The notes under the pieces: model-generated | What the model was told of the DNA's origin: nothing | Seen by the model: only the letters and a program-made list of their open reading frames with translations | Databases searched by the model: none | In this document: piece by piece, positions 40,001-47,150 of the stretch | Position numbering within the stretch: position 1 is the first letter of the stretch | How the letters are laid out: every line of letters starts with the position of its first letter | Position numbers and translations under genes: made by a program | From: Lytechinus pictus | Taxonomy: Eukaryota; Echinodermata; Echinoidea; Temnopleuroida; Toxopneustidae | Assembly: GCF_037042905.1 (NCBI RefSeq) | Contig: NC_087253.1 | Location: 4,283,501 to 4,347,500 of the forward strand | Direction of reading: 5' to 3' | DNA length: 64,000 nt

Positions 40001-41614
40001 CTGGTGAATAGAAAAAAAGCATCATGAAATAATTCGTACTATCGTATTTATAAATGATTGAATGTTGGAAGACTATTGAATATGGAGACAAATAAATGTT
40101 GAATAAAAAATAGCATCATGGAATAGTTTTTACTATCCCATTATGAAAACATTTGATTTTTCTATATTGGTTCCAAGTTGAAGACTGCATTGAATAAAAG
40201 ATAGCATCATGGAATGATATAGATATATGGACTGCTATGAGAGGCATGGTTACTGGGTACCGCACTGGCCAGACCATGCCCTCGGGCATAGTCGCCTTGC
40301 GGCCCCCTTGTGCCGAAAAACAACCAATCAGAGGAAAGGATTATTTGCCATTCTTAAAGAGAGGTTTATAATACACATTATACAACACACGTATAGATCC
40401 TTGACAGCTGATTGGATGAAAGCGTGTCACATGACATTCAGAGGAATCAGCTATAGCACGCTAAGATATGCTAGCCGTGCTATAGTCGACTATTGCACGC
40501 TCGTGCTCTAGTCGACTATAGCACGCTTAAGTAAATGAGCCAGCACTGCAAAATCCCTGGGCACACTGAACCCATTGATAGCCCAGTACACGTTAAGTGA
40601 ATTAGCGCAGGACATTAGCGGTATACGCGCGTGATCACTTTTTTGTATATCTCTGACCGATGCACGTAGCACTGCGCATACACGTTGCTAAGCTGAACAC
40701 AATGCGCGTACGTACGTTGCTAAGCAAATTATTCCGAGGGTACGGCTGCGTACCTTCTGGGTTTTATGGAATTCATTCACAAATTAGACTTCATGGATCT
40801 ATGACTTTATGGATCTATGTTGAAAGTACTTGACTCTCCTGGGATTACTGGAGTAAATCTACTCGACGCTCAAAAGACAACATTGTAAGCAAAACAAGAC
40901 CTAATGCGCGTTAGTCATATACTACACCTATAGATCTAGCCTATCTAGATCTAGTCTAAAGTGTAAGCTATCGGTGTTGTATAAAACAAATATTCAATGT
41001 TGTATTCGTGCGACGTTCCGAATATTACATTCGTTGCAAGTTGATACAGCCTATTCAACTCCGCTTCGCGTCGTTGAATAGACTCAACTTGCACACTCAT
41101 GCAATATTCGGAACGATCGCACTCATCAACATTGAATATTTGTATACTATTGAATGTTGAATTAATGAACAAACATGGAATAGTTTTTACTATCTTACTC
41201 ATCATAAACATTTGTTGATTTTATGTAGGTTCCAAATGGAAGACGATGTCCAATGCAGAGAAGCAGCCCTACTACGAAGAACAGGCGAGACTAAGCAAGG
41301 CACATCTTGAAAAATACCCCGATTACAAATACAAGCCACGCCCAAAGCGCACGTGCATAATCGACGGCAAGAAACTCAAGATCGGCGAATACAAGGCTCT
41401 CATGCGAGCCAAGCGTCAGGAGGTGAGACACGTCTATTACACGCGCGATGGGGAGCATATGATTAGGGCGCCCTCTATCGCCACGACGCTGAACACACCG
41501 ACGTTTCCGTTGCTGGATTCATCAGGCGGGTATACGCTAGCTGGTATCAGGCCTCCTACCATGGTCGACACCTCGTCGTACGAATCGGAAAATGGAATCT
41601 CGTCAGATCGATAG
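17695..41614 (+). CDS. SoxD: SoxD transcription factor (Sox5/6/13 class), seven exons
   Basis: Spliced gene: coding 17695-18372, 19041-19571, 20124-20280, 38020-38198, 38879-38954, 39276-39440 and 41229-41614. The sum is 2172 bases, giving 723 residues plus TAG, and every junction is GT-AG and in phase. Domains in order: IKKEP SUMO-type motif (19-23), coiled coil with Q-rich tail (about 150-226), PLNLS motif (about 373-377), acidic [10 protein letters not shown] (521-530), Sox HMG box (about 561-633) with RPMNAFMVW, and a short C-tail. SoxD proteins dimerise through the coiled coil, bind CATTGTT-like DNA in the nucleus and lack a strong activation domain. The start is favoured by an in-frame TGA at 17635-17637 and an A at -3 with G at +4. 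The acceptor before the start exon implies an upstream non-coding exon. Confidence 0.96.
19041..19571 (+). CDS. SoxD: SoxD exon 2 (Ala/Gln tract, PLNLS motif)
   Basis: Acceptor CTCCCCTTAG ends at 19040; the donor is GTTTGT at 19572. The exon is 531 bp, phase 0 to phase 0, residues 227-403. It begins with a Gln run ([10 protein letters not shown]), then an Ala-rich stretch, then a Ser/Pro/Thr-rich segment. EQPLNLSQK near 371-379 matches the PLNLS motif through which SoxD proteins are known to contact CtBP co-repressors. The exon is much more GC-rich than its introns. Confidence 0.93.
20124..20280 (+). CDS. SoxD: SoxD exon 3
   Basis: Acceptor AAATCATCTCTAG ends at 20123; donor GTAAGT at 20281. 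157 bp, starting in phase 0 and ending with one base of the next codon. It encodes about residues 404-455 ([17 protein letters not shown]...), a linker with no domain I recognise. Inclusion is supported by consensus splice sites, an open frame, higher GC than the flanks and correct phase to exon 4. Confidence 0.85.
20301..20640. repeat. 111-bp tandem repeat, about 2.7 copies
   Basis: CATGTGCAGAATAAAGGTCA followed by TTTGTACCGAAATCTAAAAC begins near 20363 and again near 20474. A third, diverged unit with CATGTGCAGATGAATAAG is near 20586. The unit also contains GAGGATTGCC.AACA.AGC. It starts just inside the intron after SoxD exon 3. The minus-strand frame at 20301-20750 is a by-product of the repeat. 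Confidence 0.8.
20704..20900 (+). mobile_element. SINE fragment (body and tail, no tRNA head)
   Basis: The body CAGCAAGAAATTTACCCACA ... CACTCAACCCAGGTGAGGTG matches the SINE at 2150. The tail differs (GGTAATATAGGAGTGCCTTG ... CTATATTATATGTATTTATT), so it is either a 5'-truncated or a recombinant family member. Confidence 0.75.
20901..21399. other. Intron, nothing recognised
   Basis: AT-rich intronic DNA between the SINE and the nested transposons. No coding frame and no tandem structure seen. Confidence 0.5.
21400..22214. mobile_element. Tc1/mariner-like MITE split by a TTAA fold-back
   Basis: The outer element is flanked by TA, with left end CAGTTGTGCTCAGAAGTTAG, then GAACCCCGCCACAAAATG, and right end CATTTTCTGGTGGGGTTCAT ... 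GAGCACCACTG. CAGTTGTGCTCA is typical of Tc1-like ends. An inner element (21549-22131) is flanked by TTAA and has inverted ends AGGAGAATGAAAC and GTTTCATTCTCCT with arms of roughly 170 bp (for example GAGATCACTAATGCCATG against CATAGCATTAGTGATCTC). A TTAA target is typical of piggyBac/Kolobok-type mobilisers. Neither encodes a protein. Confidence 0.8.
22215..24067. other. Intron, nothing recognised
   Basis: AT-rich single-copy-looking intron. The frame at 23548-23763 has no recognisable domain. A GAGAGA tract occupies about 24078-24098. Confidence 0.5.
24121..24677. mobile_element. Palindromic element built from TAGTACGGGGTTA words
   Basis: The outermost ends are inverted: CCCTTTTTACACA on the left, TGTGTAAAAAGGG on the right, each beside TA. 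A second right-hand end near 24426-24470 mirrors the left arm (GGAAATTGTAGCGTGTGTAA against TTACACACGCTAAAATTTCC). Each arm contains its own hairpin: CTTAACCCCGTACTATAGG, then GTGGGGCTAAAT, a short loop, then the complement. TAGTACGGGGTTA or its complement appears about ten times, with TAGTCCGGGGTTA variants. No coding capacity. Confidence 0.75.
25053..25860 (+). mobile_element. tRNA-headed SINE with six 91-bp tandem units
   Basis: The head at 25053-25125 has A box-like TGGCATAGTGG and a weak B box (GTGCAAATCC). The body CTCCATCCGGGTGTGAAATG then leads into a 91-bp unit repeated from 25191. Unit starts (ATGGGTACC) fall at 25191, 25282, 25373, 25464, 25555 and 25646, exactly 91 apart. Units differ by only a few bases (CAAATAGG in unit 3, CTATGTAG in unit 5, CAATTGAG in unit 6). 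The last unit continues into the unique tail GTGGAGAAAGTGCATACATA. The near-identity implies recent expansion. Confidence 0.85.
25861..27020. other. Intron, nothing recognised
   Basis: 26050-26200 is GC-richer and non-repetitive (CTCCGCC, GGGTGGGCGGATC) and might be regulatory. The remainder is AT-rich. No exon recognised. Confidence 0.4.
27030..27080 (+). mobile_element. Possible LINE 3' tail remnant
   Basis: CAATAGATGGCGCAATATAAA followed by TTATTAG.TTTATTATTA closely matches the 3' end of the LINE fragment at 39464-39760 (TAGATGGCGCGATATAAATG then TTATTATTATT). Only about 50 bp remain. Confidence 0.5.
27081..27690. other. Intron, nothing recognised
   Basis: AT-rich intron with a C-run near 27325-27333. 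No repeats paired and no coding frame. Confidence 0.5.
27691..28420. repeat. Purine-rich GA/GATA simple-repeat field
   Basis: GAGA-rich runs (27700-27790, 27895-27920, 28350-28410) interleaved with a GATA tetranucleotide array, longest at about 28055-28093. The minus-strand frame at 27819-28049 is a translation of these repeats. Confidence 0.85.
28430..28690. promoter_or_regulatory. GC-richer single-copy intron block
   Basis: A GC-richer island (CCCACGATTCCCTGCC, GGCTAGGCGAGCGTG) in an AT-rich intron, with no second copy in the window. The two overlapping minus-strand frames (28433-28636 and 28438-28620) have no domain. An intronic enhancer is possible but unproven. Confidence 0.2.
28884..29232 (-). 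mobile_element. LINE C-terminal coding remnant and 3' tail
   Basis: On the minus strand 29232 to 29000 translates, through TAA at 29000-29002, to a polypeptide containing [20 protein letters not shown], then [20 protein letters not shown] and [11 protein letters not shown]. The RAF.AAP.LWN.LP...FK..LK..LF pattern marks the C-terminus of non-LTR retrotransposon ORF2 proteins. The 3' UTR runs to a TTA-type microsatellite at 28884-28905. The catalytic domain is absent. Confidence 0.8.
29233..30116. other. Intron, nothing recognised
   Basis: 29275-29500 is GC-richer and single-copy in this window (CAGCCCAAGGCCTTGCCTGA). Its minus-strand frame has no domain. The rest is AT-rich. Confidence 0.4.
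30117..30515. repeat. Diverged direct repeat, two copies about 230 bp apart
   Basis: CTAGTCTGC......CAGACCC followed by TGATTGAAACT begins at 30117 and 30347. Both copies continue through ACACAAGACTAGC.CATAT, ACACAAGTCATT, AGGCTGC.CATTCAGAC and GCGAATGGTTTGC.CAGCA. Drift and small indels suggest an old tandem duplication. Confidence 0.75.
30516..31125. other. Intron, nothing recognised
   Basis: No coding exon. Minor features are a GAGGAGGAGG tract near 30727-30742 and a G-run near 31020-31033. Confidence 0.45.
31126..31400. repeat. Pyrimidine-rich tract with (TC)n
   Basis: Plus strand almost entirely C/T, including a TCTCTC run at about 31291-31310. The overlapping frames at 31087-31437 and 31139-31447 (Ser/Leu/Phe/Pro only) are composition artefacts. 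Confidence 0.85.
31401..32060. other. Intron, nothing recognised
   Basis: AT-rich, with no paired repeats and no coding frame with a domain. Confidence 0.5.
32061..32380. mobile_element. Harbinger-family MITE, perfect TAT TSD
   Basis: Left end GGCCCGTATTCTGAAGTCGG, right end CTGACTTCAGAATATGGGCC. TAT stands on both outer sides (32058-32060 and 32381-32383), the 3-bp duplication expected of PIF/Harbinger. Subterminal GGTTTAA words match the large element at 54653. The interior (CTTCACCATTGATGAATCAG ... TTTTGGCTTCCC) is shared with 51687-51997 in the opposite orientation. Confidence 0.85.
32514..32881. mobile_element. Fold-back element, CACACTAAGAA ends
   Basis: CACACTAAGAA on the left pairs with TTCTTAGTGTG on the right. 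The interior repeats GGTTCAAATTTGAAC and AGGGTGCAA/TTACACCC words. It resembles the other CACT-ended fold-backs but has different internal words. Confidence 0.65.
33015..33112. repeat. Short dispersed repeat, GTTTCATGA ends
   Basis: GGGTTTCATGA ... AAAAGCTACTGAAATCCTTG ... GATTGGCTCAGAGCAAATTT ... TCATGAAAC. Near-identical core copies lie at 38255-38325, with more diverged ones at 15525-15655 and 52745-52835. The inverted GTTTCATGA ends suggest a small MITE of about 100 bp. Confidence 0.6.
33113..34114. other. Intron, nothing recognised
   Basis: 33590-34050 is GC-richer and non-repetitive. Its frames (33482-33682 and 33762-34007, both minus) have no domain. Candidate regulatory DNA only. Confidence 0.35.
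34115..34525. repeat. About 65-bp array carrying ATGAATATGCAT palindromes
   Basis: Seven diverged units, each with a 12-mer of the form ATGAATATGCAT or a close variant, at 34124, 34191, 34256, 34311, 34381, 34446 and 34510 (spacing 55-70 bp). The 12-mer is usually preceded by TGCTC or TT.. and followed by GAGCTGT. An eighth copy at 34938 lies beyond an inserted MITE. The flanks drift far more than the 12-mer. The motif resembles POU-domain dimer sites. Confidence 0.75.
34675..34910. mobile_element. Fold-back MITE, CTCAATGGGTGATTTCAAG ends
   Basis: Left end CTCAATGGGTGATTTCAAG, right end CTTGAAATCACCCAATGAG, 29-bp arms continuing into GGTGTTG / CAACACT. About 236 bp. It sits between the seventh and eighth ATGAATATGCAT motifs, so it probably inserted after that array formed. 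Confidence 0.8.
35075..35393. mobile_element. Harbinger-family MITE, perfect CCT TSD
   Basis: Left end GGCCCGTATTTTGAAGTCGG, right end CGAGTTCAGAATACGGGCC. CCT on both sides (35072-35074 and 35394-35396). Shares subterminal AACCACAACTTTAAACC and GGGAGCCAA segments with the copies at 32061 and 51687. Confidence 0.85.
35394..36180. other. Intron, nothing recognised
   Basis: A GC-richer block at 35505-35650 is single-copy here. A G-run lies at 35864-35875. A lone ATGAATATTCAT occurs near 36021. No exon. Confidence 0.4.
36350..37760 (+). repeat. 20-bp pyrimidine minisatellite
   Basis: Repeats of CTTACTTTCCTACCACTCTC with CCAGTCTC, TGCCACTC and similar variants, several dozen copies over about 1.4 kb. 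A 23-bp variant containing CTTCTTCCTATTTTT occurs at 36487, 36690, 36773, 36976, 37415, 37498 and 37561; the spacing 203-83-203 indicates duplication of blocks. Because 20 bp cycles through all frames and the variant adds 3 bp, 522- and 304-residue open frames appear; they are not genes. The C/T-rich region continues to within about 60 bp of the exon 4 acceptor. Confidence 0.95.
38020..38198 (+). CDS. SoxD: SoxD exon 4
   Basis: Acceptor TCCCTTCTTAG ends at 38019, downstream of a very long pyrimidine region; donor GTAAGC at 38199. 179 bp; with the base carried from exon 3 it gives exactly 60 codons (456-515). It encodes an acidic/Ser-rich linker ending [10 protein letters not shown]. No DNA-binding function is visible in this part. 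Confidence 0.88.
38199..38878. other. SoxD intron 4
   Basis: Contains a copy of the GCTACTGAAATCCTTGCATC ... TTGGCTCAGAGC repeat (38255-38325), nearly identical to 33040-33110. The rest is unremarkable. Confidence 0.7.
38879..38954 (+). CDS. SoxD: SoxD exon 5 (acidic, SIM-like)
   Basis: Acceptor TTTTTCGTACAG ends at 38878; donor GTAAGT at 38955. 76 bp, residues 516-540 plus one base. It encodes [28 protein letters not shown] fits the classic SUMO-interaction pattern, a hydrophobic V-I-D-L core followed by acidic residues. Such a small exon devoted to this motif could be alternatively spliced, but skipping would shift phase by one base. Confidence 0.85.
38965..39175 (+). repeat. (CAT)n/(CAC)n trinucleotide array in SoxD intron 5
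   Basis: Imperfect CATCAT, CATTAT and CACCAC repeats, starting about 15 bp after the exon 5 donor and filling most of the 321-bp intron. His-, Ser- and Ile-rich frames at 38901-39241 are its translations. Confidence 0.9.
39276..39440 (+). CDS. SoxD: SoxD exon 6 (first half of HMG box)
   Basis: Acceptor CATCTCTCTACAG ends at 39275; donor GTAAAA at 39441. 165 bp, residues 541-595. It encodes [20 protein letters not shown] and continues to NSNISKILG, the N-terminal half of the HMG box with the minor-groove wedge residues and the N-terminal nuclear localisation segment. The intron interrupts the glycine codon after KIL. Confidence 0.97.
39464..39765 (+). mobile_element. LINE C-terminal coding remnant and 3' tail
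   Basis: Begins about 25 bp after the exon 6 donor. It translates as [20 protein letters not shown], then [19 protein letters not shown], ending [10 protein letters not shown] and TAA at 39629-39631. This is the C-terminus of a non-LTR retrotransposon protein, comparable to 28884-29232. The 3' UTR ends in GATGGCGCGATATAAATGCC and an ATT microsatellite (39739-39757). Its frame is continuous with the HMG exon. Confidence 0.85.
39935..40200 (+). repeat. Decayed repeats of the exon 7 acceptor region
   Basis: The true junction is ATGGAATAGTTTTTACTATC ... AAACATTTGTTGATTTTATGTAG|GTTCCAAATGGAAGAC (41190-41245). Similar strings end at 39998 (TTTCTGTGCAGGGTGCAAGT, then TGGAGACTG), near 40065 (GAATGTTGGAAGACT) and at 40187 (CTATATTGGTTCCAAGTTGA, then AGACTG), separated by AGCATCATGGAATAG-type spacers. 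They look like tandem duplications of the intron 6/exon 7 boundary. A longer block (about 40220-41145) separates the last decayed copy from the real junction. Confidence 0.6.
40220..40760. repeat. Inserted sequence with inverted CTATAGCACGC words
   Basis: GC-richer than the surrounding intron. GCTATAGCACGCTAAG, GTGCTATAGTCGACTA and AGTCGACTATAGCACGCTTA (40450-40530) form overlapping inverted repeats. Paired ACGTTGCTAAGC strings occur near 40683 and 40713. Probably an unclassified transposon; limits uncertain. Confidence 0.45.
40985..41145. repeat. Large imperfect palindrome in the HMG-box intron
   Basis: The left arm (CAAATATTCAATGTTG, CGTTCCGAATATT, TTGCAAGTTG, CTATTCAAC) is mirrored by the right arm (GTTGAATAG, CAACTTGCA, AATATTCGGAACG, CAACATTGAATATTTG) around TCCGCTTCGCGTC. 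Arms about 75 bp. It ends about 85 bp upstream of the exon 7 acceptor. Confidence 0.85.
41229..41614 (+). CDS. SoxD: SoxD exon 7 (second half of HMG box, stop)
   Basis: Acceptor GATTTTATGTAG ends at 41228; stop TAG at 41612-41614. It encodes residues 596-723, beginning [20 protein letters not shown] and running through the C-terminal HMG helix ([16 protein letters not shown]), then the SoxD-specific post-HMG extension ([15 protein letters not shown]). The tail of about 70 residues is short compared with vertebrate Sox5/6 and ends [10 protein letters not shown]. Decayed copies of the acceptor region lie upstream (39940-40200). Confidence 0.97.
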
Positions 41615-41830
41615 CGACCATGCGTCCCATTTTCGTTCATTATTTTTACAAATAAGTTTGTAAAATGTATGATTTCTTTTTGTTTTGTTTTATACTCGTA
41701 ATTATTTTTATCAAATGTTTCTAATAGACTGCAATGCTGCTTTAGAATGTCCTGTGAATGTACACACATTCCGCCTACCTTACATCAAGGCGGAACATGC
41801 ATATTCAATAAAGAAATTTCACAGCAAAGC
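41615..41830 (+). other. SoxD: SoxD proximal 3' UTR with poly(A) signal
   Basis: After TAG at 41612 the sequence is AT-rich. The first canonical AATAAA is at 41807-41812. Another AATAAA lies at 42159-42164. Vertebrate SoxD genes often have long 3' UTRs, so a longer transcript into the next kilobases is possible. Confidence 0.5.
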
Positions 41831-43834
41831 GAAGCGTTAACGGATAGGTCAGCTCAGTAAATATCATAGATGGACTGTATGTATCTATACATGTACTGTT
41901 CTAATTTTTTGAATTGTGGTTATTGGAGTAATATAAGAAGTTAGCAGTGTACAGCAGCTTGTAGTCTATTATGAACTTGATCATGTGACCACCCACCTGA
42001 CATACATCACCTGACAAGAACGCATAGAATGCGTTCACATATACTATTTATGATAGAAAGGAGATGAACTATTTATTTCTTGCAGCTATTTTTTTGACAT
42101 ATTTATCTGTATTATCCAGCTTAGTGCGTGTCAAATATAAGGAGAAGTATCTTGAAAGAATAAACGACTGATCATCCGAACGCATCTTTGCTGACTGGTC
42201 GTTATTTTTCAATAACGTTACGATTCTCGTTTAGTATGTTTTCAAAATCGTTTGTATTTCTTTCTTATAATTGACTTGAACTACGCAATAGTTCTTAAAT
42301 GATAATTGGAACAGGACTTCCTCGTATTAAATATGTTTGTATCGTTGTATATACTGTAGTTGTGGATGCTCAAATTTTTTTTATTTGGGTTGTGTTTGTA
42401 CAAAAATTCTAAAATACAGTCGAAAAAAAAAAACGATAAAAAACGGAAGAGGAACTACTTTGACGTAACAAGTAAGACGTGCAAGAATTACGTTTGCAAC
42501 TGAATCGACGCAAATTGATTGATCAGCTGTAAGATTAAGATGGTGAGGATGTTGATGGGAGTATAGATTATCATGACGGCTTTTTATACCATACCTCATA
42601 CGTTTCATGTGGTTTTAAACGGTGTGATATTTGTGACTATTGCATGGTGTAACGCATAATATATAGTGTGATTGAACGTGTCTATGGACTAGATAGTAGA
42701 AATGCGTATTTGTGGCAGTGCTAGTGGTAGACTGAAGAATTATAACAGAGCATGGTGATATTGGAAATATATATAAATATAAATATATCTATCATGGGTG
42801 GACACAGTGACTGTTGTCTTAATAGTATTGATGAATATGTATGAGCTAGAATGACGAATTGTGGATTGTGATTATACACATCATGAATTATGCATTAGTT
42901 GTCATGAATTATTTATGAGGCCTCCAACCATGCTGTTCGTGTAGTGGAATACCATGATGTTCCTTTTCGGCCCGTTATGTACGTGTAGATCTCGTTAGCC
43001 TGGTGACACTTTTTCTCAAACAAATTTAGTTTCCATTTTTGAGAAAATTGAACTTTTTATGCTCGATTTTTCACCTTGATTCTTTAGTATAAGTTTGTGA
43101 CTCTTGTACATATAGTATTTACCATTTTTTATAGTACACTAGTTAGGCTGTATTTTTGGTATTTCATATAATTTATATATTTACACACAGAAGTGACCTG
43201 TATTAGATTCCCCAACTCTTTATAATGCTACATATTACAATGTGTAAGCATGATCAGTCCCGTAGCATTATTTTGGCGTCGTTTTATTTGCCCCATCCCT
43301 AATCTTGCCTGCTCGTGTTTTGCAGTATTTTTGTATTGTATTCACCCATGGTTGTATTCATTTCTGTTGACCCTGTTTTGATTTTTTTGACATTTTGTTT
43401 ACTTTACCCCTTTAGAACGCCAGTACCATTTCAATCTTCATAATCCAGACTCACATGTCAATTTCTCACCACTTTTTCCCCCTTTTTTATACATATTTTT
43501 TTTCAGTGTTAAAAAGATGTGAGTAATTTTCATTTTCTTGTAAGTGACACAAAAATGCATTATGGAAGATATTAGACCCTTTTACTTTCAGCTATTTAAA
43601 GGAAATCATTGTACATCCTCAAATTGGCAATATAATGTGTGAATCGATGTCGTGGTGTTAAACAATGTGCTTCTGTCTATTGGAATGTGTGGAGAAAGTG
43701 TTAGTGTCAAAATGATAATCTTGCATTCGATAATCTACGTGTAATATACATGGACATGTGACATAAATGCAAATATTAGTCTTAGATACTAGTAGTGTAA
43801 CGTACTATAGTAAAACTCAGAACTGTAGATTGTA
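41831..43834. other. Possible extended 3' UTR; no gene recognised
   Basis: AT-rich and free of obvious transposons for 2 kb, unlike most of the window, which would fit a long 3' UTR. No coding frame with a domain; the minus frame at 42381-42608 is unsupported. Confidence 0.35.
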
Positions 43835-44075
43835 CACTGTAAGATCTTTGGTGTTAAGTGCAACACCAGATAGTGTCATGAGAGTGCTGCATCCTTAGGT
43901 GTTAAAATACACCAATGAATTTGACCAGAACACTAAACAGATTGAATGTGTTGTTATACATTACACCAATGGAAGTTAAACTAACACCATGAATTGAACA
44001 CTGGTGTAAAGTGTTTGGTGTGGTCCTCTCTGAATACCCACTGGTTTAGTGTTAACACCATGGTTTTTGCAAAGT
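43835..44075. mobile_element. MITE, CACTG ends, GGTGTTAA words
   Basis: Starts CACTGTAAGATCTTTGGTG and ends GGTTTTTGCAAAGTG. The interior alternates GGTGTTA and TAACACC with short spacers, matching 498-690 and 47890-48062. A degraded relative may lie near 44866-44990 (AAAACACCAG ... TAACACCAGAC). Confidence 0.7.
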
Positions 44076-46715
44076 GTGTTTGTGCTTGATCGTCCTACCC
44101 CTAGCATTTTCTGTGGATTATGTGGCGTAGAAATATCTTATTCTGTCTTGCCCGTGTCGTCATGGAAATGTAGGTCGTGAGGTCATTGTTATGGCAACCC
44201 TTCCGACGCTGTTTTCTACAAAATGCCTCATTTAAAAAAAAAATTTACAGCTATAATTGAATTCCTATTTTAGATTTATTTACGCTTTTTTGTGGGGGTC
44301 GAATATTAAAAAAGTGGAAAAATAACAATTCAGTTTCTCATTACTATTGAATTATTAGAATATTTCAAGTTTTATAATAAGAATTATTCCCAGCCCTCTT
44401 TTTACTCATATTTATATTTCTTAAAACAGGATTATCAAAAAATCATCAATCAAATTTTTGTATTTTTCTTTGCTCTGAAAGAAACCACATTGTTGAAGAA
44501 AAACAAATTATACCTACATTTCTTGAACAGTATTGTAGTCAGCTCCGGCAACAAGAATTGACCAAAAAGCAGTTGGCTAAGAGTCTCAACATTTCTATTA
44601 AATCAGTTTAACCCGACTATTCTTGGCAGAAAAGTTAGGGAAATTATATAAGGTTGATGTTACAAATTTATTGATATTTCTGTTTCTAACTCTTCAAGTG
44701 AATTATGGGTAGCAGGTCTACCGGTATCAACGCAACCCTGTCCATTTACGATTGTCGTGATTTTTCAGCTGAGCGTGCTAGTTTGTTGCATAACAGTCCG
44801 TGGTTGTCAATTAATGTAGAGACAGTGTTTTATCAAAGCTTAGCGGTACTCATGCATGTAAAAGAAAAACACAAAAACACCAGTTTAAATTTTGTAAGTC
44901 AGCCTGGTAACTATATAGGAAAACACCAAGTATTTGGAGCTAACACCAGACAGGCGTTTTAATAACACCCATGAGTGCTAAAACAGCCCTGATTGGAGTG
45001 TTTGATGCTGCAAATTTGGAAAATAGCATTAAACATAGACATACTGAAGCTTGTAGAAAAGCTCATCAGAGTAAAATCGCATGAATGACCAGAACGCTAG
45101 ATCGAAACAGTATATACTGCATATATGATAGAAGTGAAAGATTGATTTGATTAGATTCTTAACTGGTTTCGTTTCAAAGCTTATATGGCATCTTACTTTT
45201 TAGTTACCAAGCTGGTTTTCAATTAACTCTGGCGTTTTTGCGGTGCATCTACGTCTACGAGAGGAGGAGATAATCTTGTGTTTTTATGTTGTCAGTTACA
45301 GATCGTGTCTATGAGAGAAATAGATTTACTTATCACAAAGCCAATATAGATTATTTAGAGTTTTTGACTACGTTGCTTCTACCTCAATAATATCTATATT
45401 AATAAATCTAAGGTATGTATTAAGACCGCCTTCTCCTTTTGCTTGTCTCATTTTGAGGAATTCGAAGAAAGGTAGAGAGAAAATGTAATATAGTCTGTTT
45501 GCAGCCAAAACACATTACTGTAACAAAGCCCTTCTGGCATTGAACTGGTATCGAACTTAATGGCATTTTTGTCAAAGTGTTTGGCTGACTCAAAAGCCCC
45601 CAGTTACAATTGAGTATATTAAGAATGACCCAGAATTCCAGACATAAGTGCCCAGAATGAAAGAAAAACTAATTAAAACATTGGACAAAAAAAACAATCT
45701 TTTCTTTCTTGATTTACATGAAATGAACACGATTCGGGTTCTTCTTATATACATATATTCAATTATTTTTGCTTATATTACTATAAAGAAAAGACTTCTA
45801 TTAAATGTGTATTTCGACATTGAAAAACAGATGTCAATGTGAGTCCTAAGTATTTTGGAAGTCTATTAATCTGTAACATAATATTGACAATTCATGAGGA
45901 GAAATATGATCAGTTATGGTATTGTTTTTTTGTTTTGTTTAATTTTCAACTTACACCTGAAAGCATTGTGAGAGCCAAAAGTTTTTTCATGTTTCCAAAA
46001 CTTTATTATAACTTGTGCCAAACTACAGAGCAGATTTATTTTACCATATGAAATATTTGATTGAAAAGTTTTTTTCTTCTGTTGTAAATCAAGTTTGGAT
46101 GAATTTATTATGTAATAATGATGTTATTTGTTTAAGTGTTTCTGTTCCCAAGTAAAACAATATTTCAAAGGTGATACAACCTGAAATTGATATCTTTATT
46201 ACTTCTCCGTTCTTCCTCGTGTAAAGATTAAATAAATGACCAAAGCAATTAATTAGTGGTATATTTTTTATTCTGTCAAAATGACTTTAATGACTAACTT
46301 AAGCACTAAGAGAAAATCTGTCAAGCTTTATAACTCCCACAAAGTCAATTGCTACCTCAAATACAAGTTTATTTTGCTCACAAATACCTCGTTATACACA
46401 TATATCATTTCATTCTGATCAATGGTTATTGGCCTTCGCCTCCCCCCCCCCCCATCGCCAACACCCGGAAAACAAAACTGATATGCTCAAGTGCAAATGG
46501 TTTTAAGTGCCATATAACCTGTACAAAAGCTTTGCTTTGACGCTCGTATATAGTATTGACGGTGCTGATCGAATCAGAGCTAAAATTAGAAATGACTGCA
46601 TTTATCGTACATAACACTGTACTTGTCTGTGTAGTGAATAATTAATTCACGATGATAAAATAAATTCTTTCAAGTTTCATAGCAGCTGACGTTGCTGAAG
46701 TGAGCATTCGTTCTG
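44076..46715. other. Intergenic, nothing recognised
   Basis: AT-rich. The frames at 44705-44962, 45648-45842, 45839-46051 and 46349-46540 show no domain or splice context. A C-run lies at 46441-46453. Confidence 0.45.
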
Positions 46716-46721
46716 TCTTAA

Positions 46722-47150
46722 AAGAAGGGGGAGTTCACCCTGACACAAAAGTTGGTTTTAATCAAAGCAGAAAAATGAGGGACTTGTATGAGTGAAGATT
46801 CATGAGTTATACTTTCTTTTTCAAAGTCTTTATTTTGAATCGTCCAATGACAGAAGCTGCCCCGTTTCTCATGAGATATGAAGTCCCATCATTTTCAGTT
46901 TTCTGAGAAAATTACACTTCATGGAATTCTCCAAGAAAAATTACATTTTAGGAATTTTCTAAGATTTTCTGCATTTATCATATGGCGTAAGGAGAGCTGC
47001 TCACATTATGTAACAATTTTGAAGAATGAAAAAAATTCCCACACTCTGTCGTTCTTCGATGGAGTTTCACCGAATCTTCATCAATAGGTTCTCTATTATT
47101 CCTGCTTTCATGAAAACAAACTTTAGGACAGGGTGAACTTTCCCTTTGAC
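46722..47150. mobile_element. Fold-back element, GGGAGTTCACCCTG ends
   Basis: Left end AAGGGGGAGTTCACCCTGAC, right end GACAGGGTGAACTTTCCC. The inner parts are more diverged. No transposase. Confidence 0.6.
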
